Assembly: GCF_002407205.1 (NCBI RefSeq)
Contig: NZ_CP023548.1
Location: 830,501-894,500 of the forward strand
Reading direction: 5' to 3'
Length of the DNA: 64,000 nt
Origin: Rhodobacter sp. CZR27
GTDB lineage: Bacteria > Pseudomonadota > Alphaproteobacteria > Rhodobacterales > Rhodobacteraceae
Shown here: positions 45,185 to 53,345 of the stretch, piece after piece
Layout: every line of letters begins with the position of its first letter
Position numbering within the stretch: the first letter of the stretch is position 1
The notes under the pieces: generated by a model
What the model saw: the letters and a program-made list of their open reading frames with translations, nothing else
What the model was told of the DNA's origin: nothing
The model's database searches: none
Made by a program: the position numbers and the translations under genes

Positions 45185-45388
45185 AGTTTTGGGGCGGATG
45201 CGCCGCAAAATGCGATGCAATCTGCAAAATCACCTATGGGCGAGTCAGGGGATTCCCGTGCGCCCGAGGGGCGATCCGCAGACCTTCACCAAAAAGTCAG
45301 CCGGGTCTGTATGAATAGACATATCCAAAAAGACAGGTTTGTTTCAAGCGGTGTTTTTCTGGAAAGAAAAGGAATGTTAACGGCGCTT

Positions 45389-45404
45389 TGGCACGGAATT
45401 TGCT
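45389..45404 (+). promoter_or_regulatory. Sigma-54 (RpoN) -24/-12 promoter
   Basis: TGGCACGGAATTTGCT matches the sigma-54 consensus TGGCAC-N5-TTGCW exactly, with GG at -24 and GC at -12. Transcription would begin near 45415, giving a leader of about 34 bases before the XRE start at 45449. This implies an enhancer-binding activator acting upstream. Confidence 0.78.
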
Positions 45405-45448
45405 TGTTAGAAGGGCAGGGACAGCTGGAAGATTTACGGAGACATTTT

Positions 45449-45811
45449 ATGAAACATCCCGTCGACGCCCACGTTGGGAAGCGCATCCGCCACCGCCGGT
45501 GGATGGTGGGCATGACGCAGCAGCAGCTGGCGGACTGCGTGGGAATCAAGTTCCAGCAGATCCAGAAATACGAAACCGGCATGAACCGCGTCAGCGCCTC
45601 GCGCCTGTGGGACATTGCCGAGGCGCTGGGCGTGTCGATCAGCTTCTTCTTCGAGGGGCTGGAAGGCTCGGGCGATCAGGCCCGTCAGGCGGAAGGCGAC
45701 CGCATCACCGACAAGGAAGCGCTGGAGCTGGTCCGCTCCTACTACGCCATTCCCGAGGCGCAGCGCCGGCGTCTGTTCGACCTGGCCCGGGTGCTGTCCG
45801 AAGCCGCCTAG
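45449..45811 (+). CDS. XRE-family helix-turn-helix regulator
   Basis: The 120-aa protein has one Cro/CI-type HTH at about residues 12-66 (IRHRRWMVGMTQQQLADCVGIKFQQIQKYETG) and a short helical C-terminus (ITDKEALELVRSYYAIPEAQRRRLFDLARVLSE). There is no peptidase or ligand domain. Such short regulators are common in Rhodobacterales. CGGAG lies eight bases before the ATG. A sigma-54 promoter 45 bases upstream is the probable source of its transcript. Confidence 0.9.
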   Translation: MKHPVDAHVGKRIRHRRWMVGMTQQQLADCVGIKFQQIQKYETGMNRVSASRLWDIAEALGVSISFFFEGLEGSGDQARQAEGDRITDKEALELVRSYYAIPEAQRRRLFDLARVLSEAA

Positions 45812-45864
45812 CTGGACGAATGAGCGGGCGCCCTGCCGGGGACGCCGCGCTTGACCCTGACCGT

Positions 45865-45883
45865 CTCGCGGGTTACCCGCGAG
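45865..45883. promoter_or_regulatory. 19-bp palindrome before hisN
   Basis: CTCGCGGGT and ACCCGCGAG flank a single T, a perfect dyad ending five bases before the AGGAGG ribosome site of the next gene. As DNA it could be an operator. As RNA it is a stable stem that could affect ribosome access. Confidence 0.45.
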
Positions 45884-45899
45884 GCGCAGGAGGGCTGAG

Positions 45900-46700
45900 A
45901 TGCAGATGCTCACCGACAGCGAGACCGCCGACCTGATCGACACTGCGGCCGAACTGGCCGAAGCGGCACGCGAAGCCACGCTGCGGCATTTCCGTAGCGC
46001 AGCACTCTCGGCCGAAACCAAGGAGAGCGACCGGTTTGACCCGGTGACGGTCGCCGACCGGCTGTGCGAGGAGCGGATGCGCGCCATTCTGGCGCGCCGC
46101 CGCCCGCGCGACGGCATCCTTGGCGAGGAAATGGGCTCGAGCGCCGGCGAGACCGGCCTGACATGGGTGCTCGACCCGATTGATGGCACGCGATCCTATC
46201 TTGCCGGCACGCCGACCTGGGGCGTGCTGATCTCGGTCGCGGATGAGACGGGGCCGATCTACGGCCTGATCGACCAGCCCTATATCGGCGAGCGCTTCGA
46301 GGGAGGCTTCGGCCGGGCGCGGCTGCGCGGCCCGATGGGCGAACGCAGGCTCGCGACGCGCGCGCCGCGGCCGCTGGCCGAGGCGATCCTGATGTCCACC
46401 TTTCCGGAAGTCGGCACTGCCGAGGAAGAGGCCGCCTTCCGCCGCCTCAGCCGTCAGGTGAAGCTGACCCGCTACGGCACGGACTGCTATGCCTATGCGC
46501 TGGTTGCGGCCGGCCATATCGACCTCGTGGTCGAGGCGGGATTGCAGGCCTATGACGTGCAGGCGCCGATGGCGGTGATCGAGGCCGCGGGCGGTATTGT
46601 GACCGACTGGCAGGGCCGGCGGAACCCGCAGGGCGGGCGCATCATCGCCGCCGCCAATGCCGAGATCCATGCCGCAGCGCTCGCGGCGCTGGCTGGCTGA
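45900..46700 (+). CDS. hisN: Inositol-monophosphatase family, histidinol-phosphatase (HisN) type
   Basis: The 266-aa protein has the metal site motifs: GEEMG, WVLDPIDGTRSYLAG and, near the end, VEAGLQAYDVQAPMAVIEAAGG. This DPIDGTRSF-type pattern with the long helical N-terminus matches HisN-like histidinol-phosphate phosphatases, but related enzymes act on inositol phosphate or sulfur nucleotides. AGGAGG lies seven bases before the ATG. It faces guaD with only two bases between the stops. Confidence 0.82.
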   Translation: MQMLTDSETADLIDTAAELAEAAREATLRHFRSAALSAETKESDRFDPVTVADRLCEERMRAILARRRPRDGILGEEMGSSAGETGLTWVLDPIDGTRSYLAGTPTWGVLISVADETGPIYGLIDQPYIGERFEGGFGRARLRGPMGERRLATRAPRPLAEAILMSTFPEVGTAEEEAAFRRLSRQVKLTRYGTDCYAYALVAAGHIDLVVEAGLQAYDVQAPMAVIEAAGGIVTDWQGRRNPQGGRIIAAANAEIHAAALAALAG

Positions 46701-46702
46701 CC

Positions 46703-47992
46703 TCAGCGCCGGCCAAGCGGTCGCCCGCCGACCCAGACCTCGCGGATGGCGCGGTCGTCGCCCATCATGATGGTGGGGAACAGCTGCTGCCACAGGCTTC
46801 CGGCCCGGCGCGTCGCCTGTTCGATGGCCGGCGTCGAGGCAAGGTCGATCACCACCAGATCGGCTTCGAGCCCCGGCGCGATGTTGCCGATCCGGTCCTC
46901 GGCTCGCAGTGCCTGAGCGGACCCTTGCGTCGCCAGCCACCACAGCTGCGCCGGATGCAGCGCCTGCCCGCGCAACTGGCCGATCTCATAGGCGGCAGCC
47001 ATGGTGCGCAGCATCGAGAAGGACGACCCGCCCCCGGTGTCGGTCGCCAGCCCGACCCGGATGCCGCGCGTGACAAGGCCCATGTCGAACAGGCCCGACC
47101 CGATGAAGGTGTTCGAGGTCGGGCAATGCACGAGGCTTGCACCCGCCTCGGCCAGCCGCGCCTTCTCGCGCGCGGTCAGATGGATCGCGTGACCGAAGAC
47201 CGCGCCCTCGCGCAGAAGACCGTGAACCTCGTATGTGTCGAGGTAGTCGCGCGCCTGCGGGTGCAGGTCCCGGACCCATGCGACCTCGTCGGCCTGCTCC
47301 GACAGATGGGTCTGCATCAGGCAGTCCGGATGCTCGCGCCAGAGCGCGCCGAGCGCCTCGAGCTGTCCGGGCGTCGAGGTGGGCGAGAAGCGCGGCGTGA
47401 TCACATAGGACAGTCGGTCCCGGCCGTGCCAGCGCCCGAGCAGGCGCTTGCTGTCGTCGTAGGCGCTTTGCGCGGTGTCGCGCAGACCCTCGGGCGCGTT
47501 GCGATCCATGCAGGTCTTGCCGGCATAGGCGCGCAGGCCGCGGGCGGCTGCGGCCTCGAAGAAGGCCTCGACGCTTGCGGGATGGATGGTGCAGTAGCTG
47601 CAGACCGTCGTGGTCCCCTGCGCCAGCACGAGGTCGAGGTAGCGGCCGGCCACCTCGGCGGCATGGGCCGGGTCCGAAAACCGCATCTCCTCGGGGAAGG
47701 TGTAGGTTTCCAGCCAGTCGATCAGCCGCTTGCCCCAGCTCGCGATGATCGCGGTCTGGGGATAGTGGACATGGGCGTCGATGAAACCGGCCGAGATCAG
47801 CGCCCCGTCGCCGTAATCGGTGATCCGCGCCCTTGGATGCGCCACGCGCAGCGCATCGGCCGGGCCGACGGCGGCGATGCGGCCATTCTCGACCAGAACG
47901 GCGCCGCGGGCCTCGTGCCGCGCCGCGGCCTCGCCCAGTTCGAACGGATCGCCGGTGAAGGAGATCACCTGGCCAAGCAGCAGATCGGTCAC
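46703..47992 (-). CDS. guaD: Guanine deaminase
   Basis: The 429-aa amidohydrolase has the zinc site HVH in GFIDAHVHYPQTAIIASWG, later ligands in MQTHLSEQ, FGHAIHL and the aspartate in LATDTGGG. The YPQT and TYTFPEE motifs are typical of GuaD, which converts guanine to xanthine. It starts at GTG 47992 after GAGGAGG. No other purine catabolism genes are in the window, so it may act in salvage or nitrogen scavenging. Confidence 0.93.
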   Translation of the reverse strand: MTDLLLGQVISFTGDPFELGEAAARHEARGAVLVENGRIAAVGPADALRVAHPRARITDYGDGALISAGFIDAHVHYPQTAIIASWGKRLIDWLETYTFPEEMRFSDPAHAAEVAGRYLDLVLAQGTTTVCSYCTIHPASVEAFFEAAAARGLRAYAGKTCMDRNAPEGLRDTAQSAYDDSKRLLGRWHGRDRLSYVITPRFSPTSTPGQLEALGALWREHPDCLMQTHLSEQADEVAWVRDLHPQARDYLDTYEVHGLLREGAVFGHAIHLTAREKARLAEAGASLVHCPTSNTFIGSGLFDMGLVTRGIRVGLATDTGGGSSFSMLRTMAAAYEIGQLRGQALHPAQLWWLATQGSAQALRAEDRIGNIAPGLEADLVVIDLASTPAIEQATRRAGSLWQQLFPTIMMGDDRAIREVWVGGRPLGRR

Positions 47993-48118
47993 GGGGGCCT
48001 CCTCGGGTTGCGGCGGCCCAACCTAGCCCCTTTCGGCGGCGTGGTAAATTTCCCGGTGCCCCTGTTTCTGCGCGACGCCATCCGCTAAGGTCTGCGCGAG
48101 ACGGCAGGGGGCGACGAC

Positions 48119-49498
48119 GTGCAGGCAGAGGCGGGCGACATGCGCGAGGACGAGCGGCGGGGCGTCGCCAACAGCGTCGTGGACTCCGTGCTGGAGGCTG
48201 TCGAGGAACGCGACGAATCGCGCCTTGCCGACCTGCTCGAGCCGCTGCATGCCGCCGACGTGGCCGACGTGCTGGAGCAGATCGCGCCCAACGAACGGCG
48301 AGAGCTGCTCGCGCTCTGGCCCGACGGCATCGACGGCGAAATCCTGTCCGAGATCAGCGACTCGATCCGAGAGGAGGTGATCGAGACCCTGCCGCCCGAG
48401 GTCATCGCCGAGGCGGTGCGCGAGCTGGACACCGACGACGTGGTGGACATCCTTGAGGACCTCGAGGAACCGCAGCAGGAGGCAATCCTCGACGCGCTGG
48501 ACCGCGCCGACCGTGTCGCGGTCGAGCAGGCGATGGCCTATCCGGAATATTCCGCCGGCCGCCTCATGCAACGCGAGGTGGTGGTGGCTCCGGTGCACTG
48601 GACCGTGGGCGAGACCATCGACTTCCTGCGCGAGGCGGAGGAGCTGCCCGATCAGTTCTATCACGTCATCCTCGTCGATCCGCGGATGAAGCCGCAAGGC
48701 TACGTCACGCTCGGTCGGCTTCTGTCGTCGCGGCGCGAGGTGAAGCTGACCGAGATCGAGGAGGACAGCTTCCGCACCATACGCGCCACGGTCGAGGAGG
48801 CCGAGGTCGCCTATATCTTCAACCAGTATCACCTGATTTCCTGCCCGGTGGTGGACGCCGGTGACCGTCTGGTCGGCGTAATCACCATCGACGACGCGAT
48901 GAACGTGCTGGACGAGGAGCACGAGGAGGACATCCTGCGCCTCGCCGGCGTCGGCGACGAAAGCAGCCTGTCGGACGGCCCCTTCGCCACCGCGCGCCAG
49001 CGCCTGCCGTGGCTGGTGGCGAACCTCTTCACCGCCTCGCTGTCGGCGGTGGTGATCACCGGCTTCGAGGCGACCATCTCCCAACTCGTGACGCTCGCCG
49101 CGCTGATGCCGATCGTCGCCTCGACTGGCGGGATCGCGGGGACCCAGTCGCTCGCCGTTGCGGTGCGGGCGCTGGCGACGCGGAACCTCACCTCGGCCAA
49201 CGCGCCGCGGGTGGTGCGGCGGGAGCTGCTTGCCGGGCTGCTGAACGGGCTGGGACTTGCGCTGATCCTCGGGCTCGCGGGCTTCGTGATCTTTGGAGAC
49301 CACATGCTCGGGATCGTGCTGGGGATGGCGATGATCTGCAATCAGATGGTGGCGGCGCTTGGCGGGGTGCTGGTGCCGCTCGGCCTCAACCGGCTGGGCC
49401 TCGATCCCGCGCTGGCCTCGGGCACCTTCGTCACGACCCTGACCGACGTTATGGGCTTCTTCGCCTTCCTTGGCCTTGCCACGCTGGTGCTGCTGTGA
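48119..49498 (+). CDS. mgtE: Magnesium transporter MgtE
   Basis: The 459-aa protein has the N-domain superhelix (residues about 25-140, LLEPLHAADVADVLEQIAPNER), two CBS domains (about 140-260, VAPVHWTVGET; YHLISCPVVDAGDRLVGVIT) and five C-terminal helices with TGFEATISQLVTLAALMPIVASTGG and the pore aspartate in TLTDVMGFF. It forms a Mg2+-gated channel. GTG 48119 follows AGGGGG; an ATG at 48140 is possible. No Mg-sensing leader (M-box) fold is apparent upstream. Confidence 0.94.
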   Translation: MQAEAGDMREDERRGVANSVVDSVLEAVEERDESRLADLLEPLHAADVADVLEQIAPNERRELLALWPDGIDGEILSEISDSIREEVIETLPPEVIAEAVRELDTDDVVDILEDLEEPQQEAILDALDRADRVAVEQAMAYPEYSAGRLMQREVVVAPVHWTVGETIDFLREAEELPDQFYHVILVDPRMKPQGYVTLGRLLSSRREVKLTEIEEDSFRTIRATVEEAEVAYIFNQYHLISCPVVDAGDRLVGVITIDDAMNVLDEEHEEDILRLAGVGDESSLSDGPFATARQRLPWLVANLFTASLSAVVITGFEATISQLVTLAALMPIVASTGGIAGTQSLAVAVRALATRNLTSANAPRVVRRELLAGLLNGLGLALILGLAGFVIFGDHMLGIVLGMAMICNQMVAALGGVLVPLGLNRLGLDPALASGTFVTTLTDVMGFFAFLGLATLVLL

Positions 49499-50052
49499 CG
49501 CTGGCGGCGCGAAAGGCCGAGGCGCGCCGCGCCGCCGCCGCCGCCCGGGCGCTGGCCCATGCGCAGGGGCAGGGTCAGGCGGCCGAACTGCTCGCCGACT
49601 GGCTGGCGCCGCATCGCGGGCGCGTGCTGTCAGGCTACATGCCGATCCGCTCGGAGATGAACCCGCTGCCGGCGATGACCTCGCATGACGGGCCGGTCTG
49701 CGTTCCCGTCATCGTCAAGCCGGGCGAGCCGCTGCGCTTCCGCGAATGGAGCCCCGGCGTCGAGATGATCGAGGGTCCGTTCGGAGCGAGGGTCCCGGCC
49801 GAAGGCGCCTGGCTCGAGCCCGAGGTCCTGATCGTGCCGCTGCTGGCCTTCGACCGCCGCGGCTTCCGGCTGGGCTACGGCGGCGGCTTCTACGACCGCA
49901 CGCTGGAACGGTTGCGCGCCCGGCACCCGGTGACCGCGGTGGGTTTCGCCTTCGCGGCGCAGGAACTGCCAGAGGTGCCGATCGAGCCGACCGACCAGCC
50001 GCTCGACGCGATCCTGACCGAGAACGGGCCCTTCGCGATCCGGCGCGGCTAG
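49495..50052 (+). CDS. 5-formyltetrahydrofolate cyclo-ligase
   Basis: The 185-aa protein starts at GTG overlapping the mgtE stop (GTGA). The 5-FCL blocks are visible: LSGYMPIRSEMNPLP, VLIVPLLAFDRRGFRLGYGGGFYDRTL and the final AIRRG region. It converts 5-formyl-THF to 5,10-methenyl-THF with ATP. Its coupling to mgtE is probably positional, although the enzyme needs Mg2+. Its stop overlaps the stop of the convergent AAA+ gene in the sequence CTAG. Confidence 0.93.
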   Translation: MTLAARKAEARRAAAAARALAHAQGQGQAAELLADWLAPHRGRVLSGYMPIRSEMNPLPAMTSHDGPVCVPVIVKPGEPLRFREWSPGVEMIEGPFGARVPAEGAWLEPEVLIVPLLAFDRRGFRLGYGGGFYDRTLERLRARHPVTAVGFAFAAQELPEVPIEPTDQPLDAILTENGPFAIRRG

Positions 50053-51359
50053 CGCGCGATCACCTCCTCGCGCACGAACATGTTGGACCAGGCCCGGTCG
50101 ACCAGAGCCGGGGTCATCTGGTAGGGCAGGCCCTCGAACTCGCAGACCGCGATCATCTGGTCGATCAGGAAGACCGGCATGTAGTTGGCGTAGCGGTTCT
50201 CGATGGTCGGGAACTTCACCTTCATCAGGTGCAGCAGCGCCGCCTCGTCCAAGGGCATCTTGCGCTTCTTCGCCACCATCGCGAAGATCTTCAGGAAATT
50301 CTCCTGGTTCGGGCCGTCGATCTTGATCTTGAAGAAGATCCGGCGCAGCGCGGCGCCGTCGAAGATCTCGTTCGGGTGGAAGTTGGTGGAAAAGATCACC
50401 AGCGTGTCGAAGGGCACGGTGAACTTCTCGCCCGATTGCAGGGCAAGGATGTCGCGGCTTTCCTCGAGCGGGACGATCCAGCGGTTCACCAGCTTCTGCG
50501 GCGGCTCGGCCTGACGGCCAAGGTCGTCGACGATGAACACCCCGCCGGTCGATTTCAGCTGCAGGGGCGCCTGATAGGTCCGCGCCACCGGGTTGTAGGT
50601 CAGGTCGAGCATGTCCAGCGTCAGCTCGCCGCCCGTGATGACGGTTGGACGTTCGCACCAGACATAGCGATTGTCGAAGCGGTTCGAGGTTCGGCGCAGG
50701 CTGGTCGGATCGTCCACCGCCGCCTCGGCCGCGCGATGCACGATCGGGTCATAGACGGTGATGACCTGGCCCGAATATTCCAGCGCGCGCGGGACGTAGA
50801 TCCGGTCCCCCAGCGCGTCGCGGATGCCGTTCGAGATCGAGGACTTGCCGTTGCCGGGCGGGCCATACATCAGGATCGACCGGCCGGAGCTGACCGCCGG
50901 GCCAAGGTGGTCCAGAAGCTCGTCCGGCAGGATCAGGTGGCCCATCGCCCCGGTCAGCTGGTCGCGCGTCAGCTTGATGTTGCGCACCGACTGGCGCTGC
51001 ACCTGCTGCTTGTACTCCTCGAGCGGGACGGGCATCGCGCCGTAGTATTCCGACTGGCTCAGCGCATCCAGCGCGCGGGCCTTGCCGGCATCGGTCAGCT
51101 GATAGCCCATCTCGTTGCCCGAGGTGGCGTGCAGCGTGCCTGTCGCCTCGACCAGTCGCTGCGACCGGGCCAGATCCACGAGTTCCTGCGCCAGCGGCAC
51201 CGGCAGGCAGACAACCCGCGCGATCTGGGTCACGAGGTCCAGGTTCATCCGGAACATCGTCTTGATCAGGATGTCGCGCATCATCACCAGCGACAATCCG
51301 GTCTCGGCCAGCGTGCGCGGCGAGGGGGGGGCGATCACGTTCGAAGTCTGCATGTTCAT
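50049..51359 (-). CDS. AAA+ ATPase, last gene of the tad/cpa operon
   Basis: The 436-aa protein has an N-terminal helical region of about 150 residues and an AAA+ domain with Walker A GPPGNGKSS (Lys172), Walker B GGVFIVDDLGRQ and sensor-like VIFSTNFHP. It is not the known CpaF ATPase, which is encoded separately at 55298. It lies 24 bases after the prepilin peptidase gene and shares its strand, implying co-transcription. Similar ATP-binding proteins occur next to tad genes in Rhodobacterales (recalled). Its role there is unknown. Confidence 0.83.
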   Translation of the reverse strand: MNMQTSNVIAPPSPRTLAETGLSLVMMRDILIKTMFRMNLDLVTQIARVVCLPVPLAQELVDLARSQRLVEATGTLHATSGNEMGYQLTDAGKARALDALSQSEYYGAMPVPLEEYKQQVQRQSVRNIKLTRDQLTGAMGHLILPDELLDHLGPAVSSGRSILMYGPPGNGKSSISNGIRDALGDRIYVPRALEYSGQVITVYDPIVHRAAEAAVDDPTSLRRTSNRFDNRYVWCERPTVITGGELTLDMLDLTYNPVARTYQAPLQLKSTGGVFIVDDLGRQAEPPQKLVNRWIVPLEESRDILALQSGEKFTVPFDTLVIFSTNFHPNEIFDGAALRRIFFKIKIDGPNQENFLKIFAMVAKKRKMPLDEAALLHLMKVKFPTIENRYANYMPVFLIDQMIAVCEFEGLPYQMTPALVDRAWSNMFVREEVIAR

Positions 51360-51383
51360 CGGGTCACCGCGCAGGGCAGGGGG

Positions 51384-51887
51384 TCAGGCGTCGAAGACTG
51401 CCAAAAGAAGGTAAAGGATCAGCATCCCGCTCAGGGCCAGCCCCATCGGAAAGTCCCTGCGGCGCCAGCTCTCCCAATCCGCGGTCGCATTGCGGAAGGG
51501 CGGGACCAGACCAAGGCCGCGGTGGCTGGCGAAGGCGCCGATCAACGACGCGGCCAGCAGCGCGAGGGCCAGTCTCAGGTCGGCAAGCGCGAAGAAGGGC
51601 GCCATCGCGGCCGCGAACTTCGCGTCGCCGGCCCCGATCAGCCGGCCGAGGTTCATCACGAAGCCGGTCACCAGAACCACCGCGAGATGCAGCCAGCGCC
51701 ACGCCCAATCCTCGAGCGGAAGCGCGATCGGCCCCACCACGAGATAGACCCCCACGAGCGCCATCACCGCCTTGTTGGGGATCTTCATGAATTTCATGTC
51801 GCTCCACGCGACCCACAGCGCCACCGGCACCGCGAAGGGCAGGAACCACAGCGCGGCCGGGACGGGCGTCGCGATCAGGCCCTGCAT
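51384..51887 (-). CDS. cpaA: Prepilin peptidase (CpaA/TadV, A24 family)
   Basis: The 167-aa membrane protein has the two catalytic aspartates of aspartic prepilin peptidases in WSDMKFMKIPN and GAGDAKFAAA. It is short, lacking the N-terminal methyltransferase half of PilD, as expected for the Tad type. It should process the Flp prepilins encoded at 61467-61925. It begins three bases after the TPR lipoprotein stop, within the same operon. Confidence 0.93.
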   Translation of the reverse strand: MQGLIATPVPAALWFLPFAVPVALWVAWSDMKFMKIPNKAVMALVGVYLVVGPIALPLEDWAWRWLHLAVVLVTGFVMNLGRLIGAGDAKFAAAMAPFFALADLRLALALLAASLIGAFASHRGLGLVPPFRNATADWESWRRRDFPMGLALSGMLILYLLLAVFDA

Positions 51888-51890
51888 GGG

Positions 51891-52736
51891 TCAGCCCGCG
51901 TCCAGCGCCGCAAGGCTGCGGACGGCAGCCTCGAAATACTGCGGATGGGTGTCGATCGCCTCCTGCAGCAGGCCCTTGCCGACCGTCACATTGCCCTGCT
52001 TCACCGCCGCGAGCGCAAGGGTGTAGGTCAGCTCCGCCCGCTCCCGCTGGGTCATCTGGATCACGGGGAGGTCGTACTTGTGCTGCGCCCCGCGCGCGAG
52101 GATCAGGTTGTTCTTGGTGGTGAACTCGGTCGGATCGTAGGTCAGCGCCTCGTAGAACAGCTTTTCGGCGCCCGCCGCGTCGCCGCGGGTCAGCTTCGAG
52201 AAGCCCCAGTTGTTCAGCACGCCTGCGGGCTGCGTGGTCAGCCCCACCGCGGTCTCGTAGAAGCTGTCGGCCTTGTTCCACTGCTTCTTGCTGTCGGCGA
52301 CCATCGCCTCGAGCCTGTAGCGCTGGAAGGTCTCGTGCGTGGGCGGGATGCGGGCAAGTTCCTCCTCGGCGCGCTTCCAGTCGTTCGCCCGGATCAGCGC
52401 ATCGGCATAGGCCACGCGATCCTCGTTCGTGCCCTCGTGGGTGTTGACCACCTGGCTCCAGATCGTGGCGGCCTCGGCCGGGCGCTGGGCGCGCACCAGC
52501 GACTTGGCCAGTCCGCGCTTCAGGTCGATCCGGGTGGGATCCTTGGCCAGCGCGCCGCGGAAGTAGGCCACCGCCTCGTCCGGTGCCCCCACCGTCAGCA
52601 TGATGTCGTTGAGGTTGCTCTCGTCGATGACGTTGACGCTCTTCAGGGCGCGATCGACCTCGGCATCGCGGCCGCCGCAGGCGCTCAGGCTCGCGCTGCC
52701 GACAAGGCAGAGCGCGATCAGGACAGGGTGGCGCAT
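51891..52736 (-). CDS. tadD: TPR lipoprotein, TadD type
   Basis: The 281-aa protein has a lipobox SLSAC (Cys20) and several tetratricopeptide repeats (for example EAVAYFRGALAKDPTRIDLKRGLA, AAGAEKLFYEALTYDPTEF). TadD lipoproteins are pilotin-like partners of the Tad secretin. GAGGA precedes the ATG. A second, shorter TPR lipoprotein gene lies 36 bases upstream. Confidence 0.88.
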   Translation of the reverse strand: MRHPVLIALCLVGSASLSACGGRDAEVDRALKSVNVIDESNLNDIMLTVGAPDEAVAYFRGALAKDPTRIDLKRGLAKSLVRAQRPAEAATIWSQVVNTHEGTNEDRVAYADALIRANDWKRAEEELARIPPTHETFQRYRLEAMVADSKKQWNKADSFYETAVGLTTQPAGVLNNWGFSKLTRGDAAGAEKLFYEALTYDPTEFTTKNNLILARGAQHKYDLPVIQMTQRERAELTYTLALAAVKQGNVTVGKGLLQEAIDTHPQYFEAAVRSLAALDAG

Positions 52737-52772
52737 TTCTTGCGTCCTCTTGCTGCTCGATCCTGCTTGTCC

Positions 52773-53339
52773 CTAGAGCTGCGAAAGCAGCACATACTGC
52801 CCCTGCCCACGCCGCACGAGGGAGAACTCATGTTGCTCTTCCTCTTCCGTATAGACCGTGGCCTCTGATTTCGCGATAGCGCCGCGAAGATTTTGCCGGA
52901 TGGACTCCGTGGCGCCACTGTCCAGCGCGAAGGCCTGCTGGAAGACCAGCTTCGCCTCGGCGGTGCGGCCCTGCTCCATCAGGACCACGCCGAGGTTGTT
53001 CACCGCCGGCACGAACGACGGATCCATCTCGATCGACTTGCGCAGCAGCTGTTCGGCCTGGTTCAGCCGTCCGAGGTGAAGGTTGGCCGATCCCAGCGCC
53101 GAAAGCACATCGGCATTGATGCCCTGTTCCGAGGCGGCGCGCAGATAGGCCTTCAGCGCCAGCTCGTCCTCGCCCGCAGCGAGAAGCCGGTGACCCACGA
53201 GAAGGCCATCCACGCCATCCCGCCCCGGATCCACCGCGAAGGGCGCGTTGCGAGCCGCTGCCTGCCGCGACAGCGCATCCGGGCCGCCGCAGGCCGCAAG
53301 GATCGCGCAGAGGACGGCGCAGGTAACGGCTCTTCTCAC
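52773..53339 (-). CDS. Second TPR lipoprotein in the tad operon
   Basis: The 188-aa protein starts at GTG 53339. It has a lipobox ILAAC (Cys17) and two to three TPR units (ALKAYLRAASEQGINADVLSALG; AEQLLRKSIEMDPSFVPAVNNLG; AKLVFQQAFALDSG). It is shorter than TadD. It starts six bases after the tadC stop. It probably helps secretin assembly, but a distinct role is possible. Confidence 0.85.
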   Translation of the reverse strand: MRRAVTCAVLCAILAACGGPDALSRQAAARNAPFAVDPGRDGVDGLLVGHRLLAAGEDELALKAYLRAASEQGINADVLSALGSANLHLGRLNQAEQLLRKSIEMDPSFVPAVNNLGVVLMEQGRTAEAKLVFQQAFALDSGATESIRQNLRGAIAKSEATVYTEEEEQHEFSLVRRGQGQYVLLSQL

Positions 53340-53345
53340 TTTGTC

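Larger units (their letters stand above)
45084..45448. other. Long AT-rich divergent regulatory region
   Basis: No gene is seen in these 365 bases between the quinone oxidoreductase and the XRE regulator. They are much more AT-rich than the rest of the window. Visible elements are a TTTGC-N5-GCAAA dyad (45170-45184), further GCAAAA words at about 45207 and 45225, a GTCT-N8-AGAC dyad near 45305, and a consensus sigma-54 promoter (45389-45404). The content suggests multiple regulator sites. Confidence 0.7.

Noticed and set aside
47993..48118. Mg2+-sensing riboswitch (M-box) before mgtE
   Set aside because: The 126-base gap is short and shows no M-box-like stems; there is no support.
49746..52868. 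1040-aa open frame on the plus strand across the AAA+ and tad genes
   Set aside because: The minus strand carries Walker, prepilin-peptidase and TPR motifs. The plus-strand product is a composition artefact.
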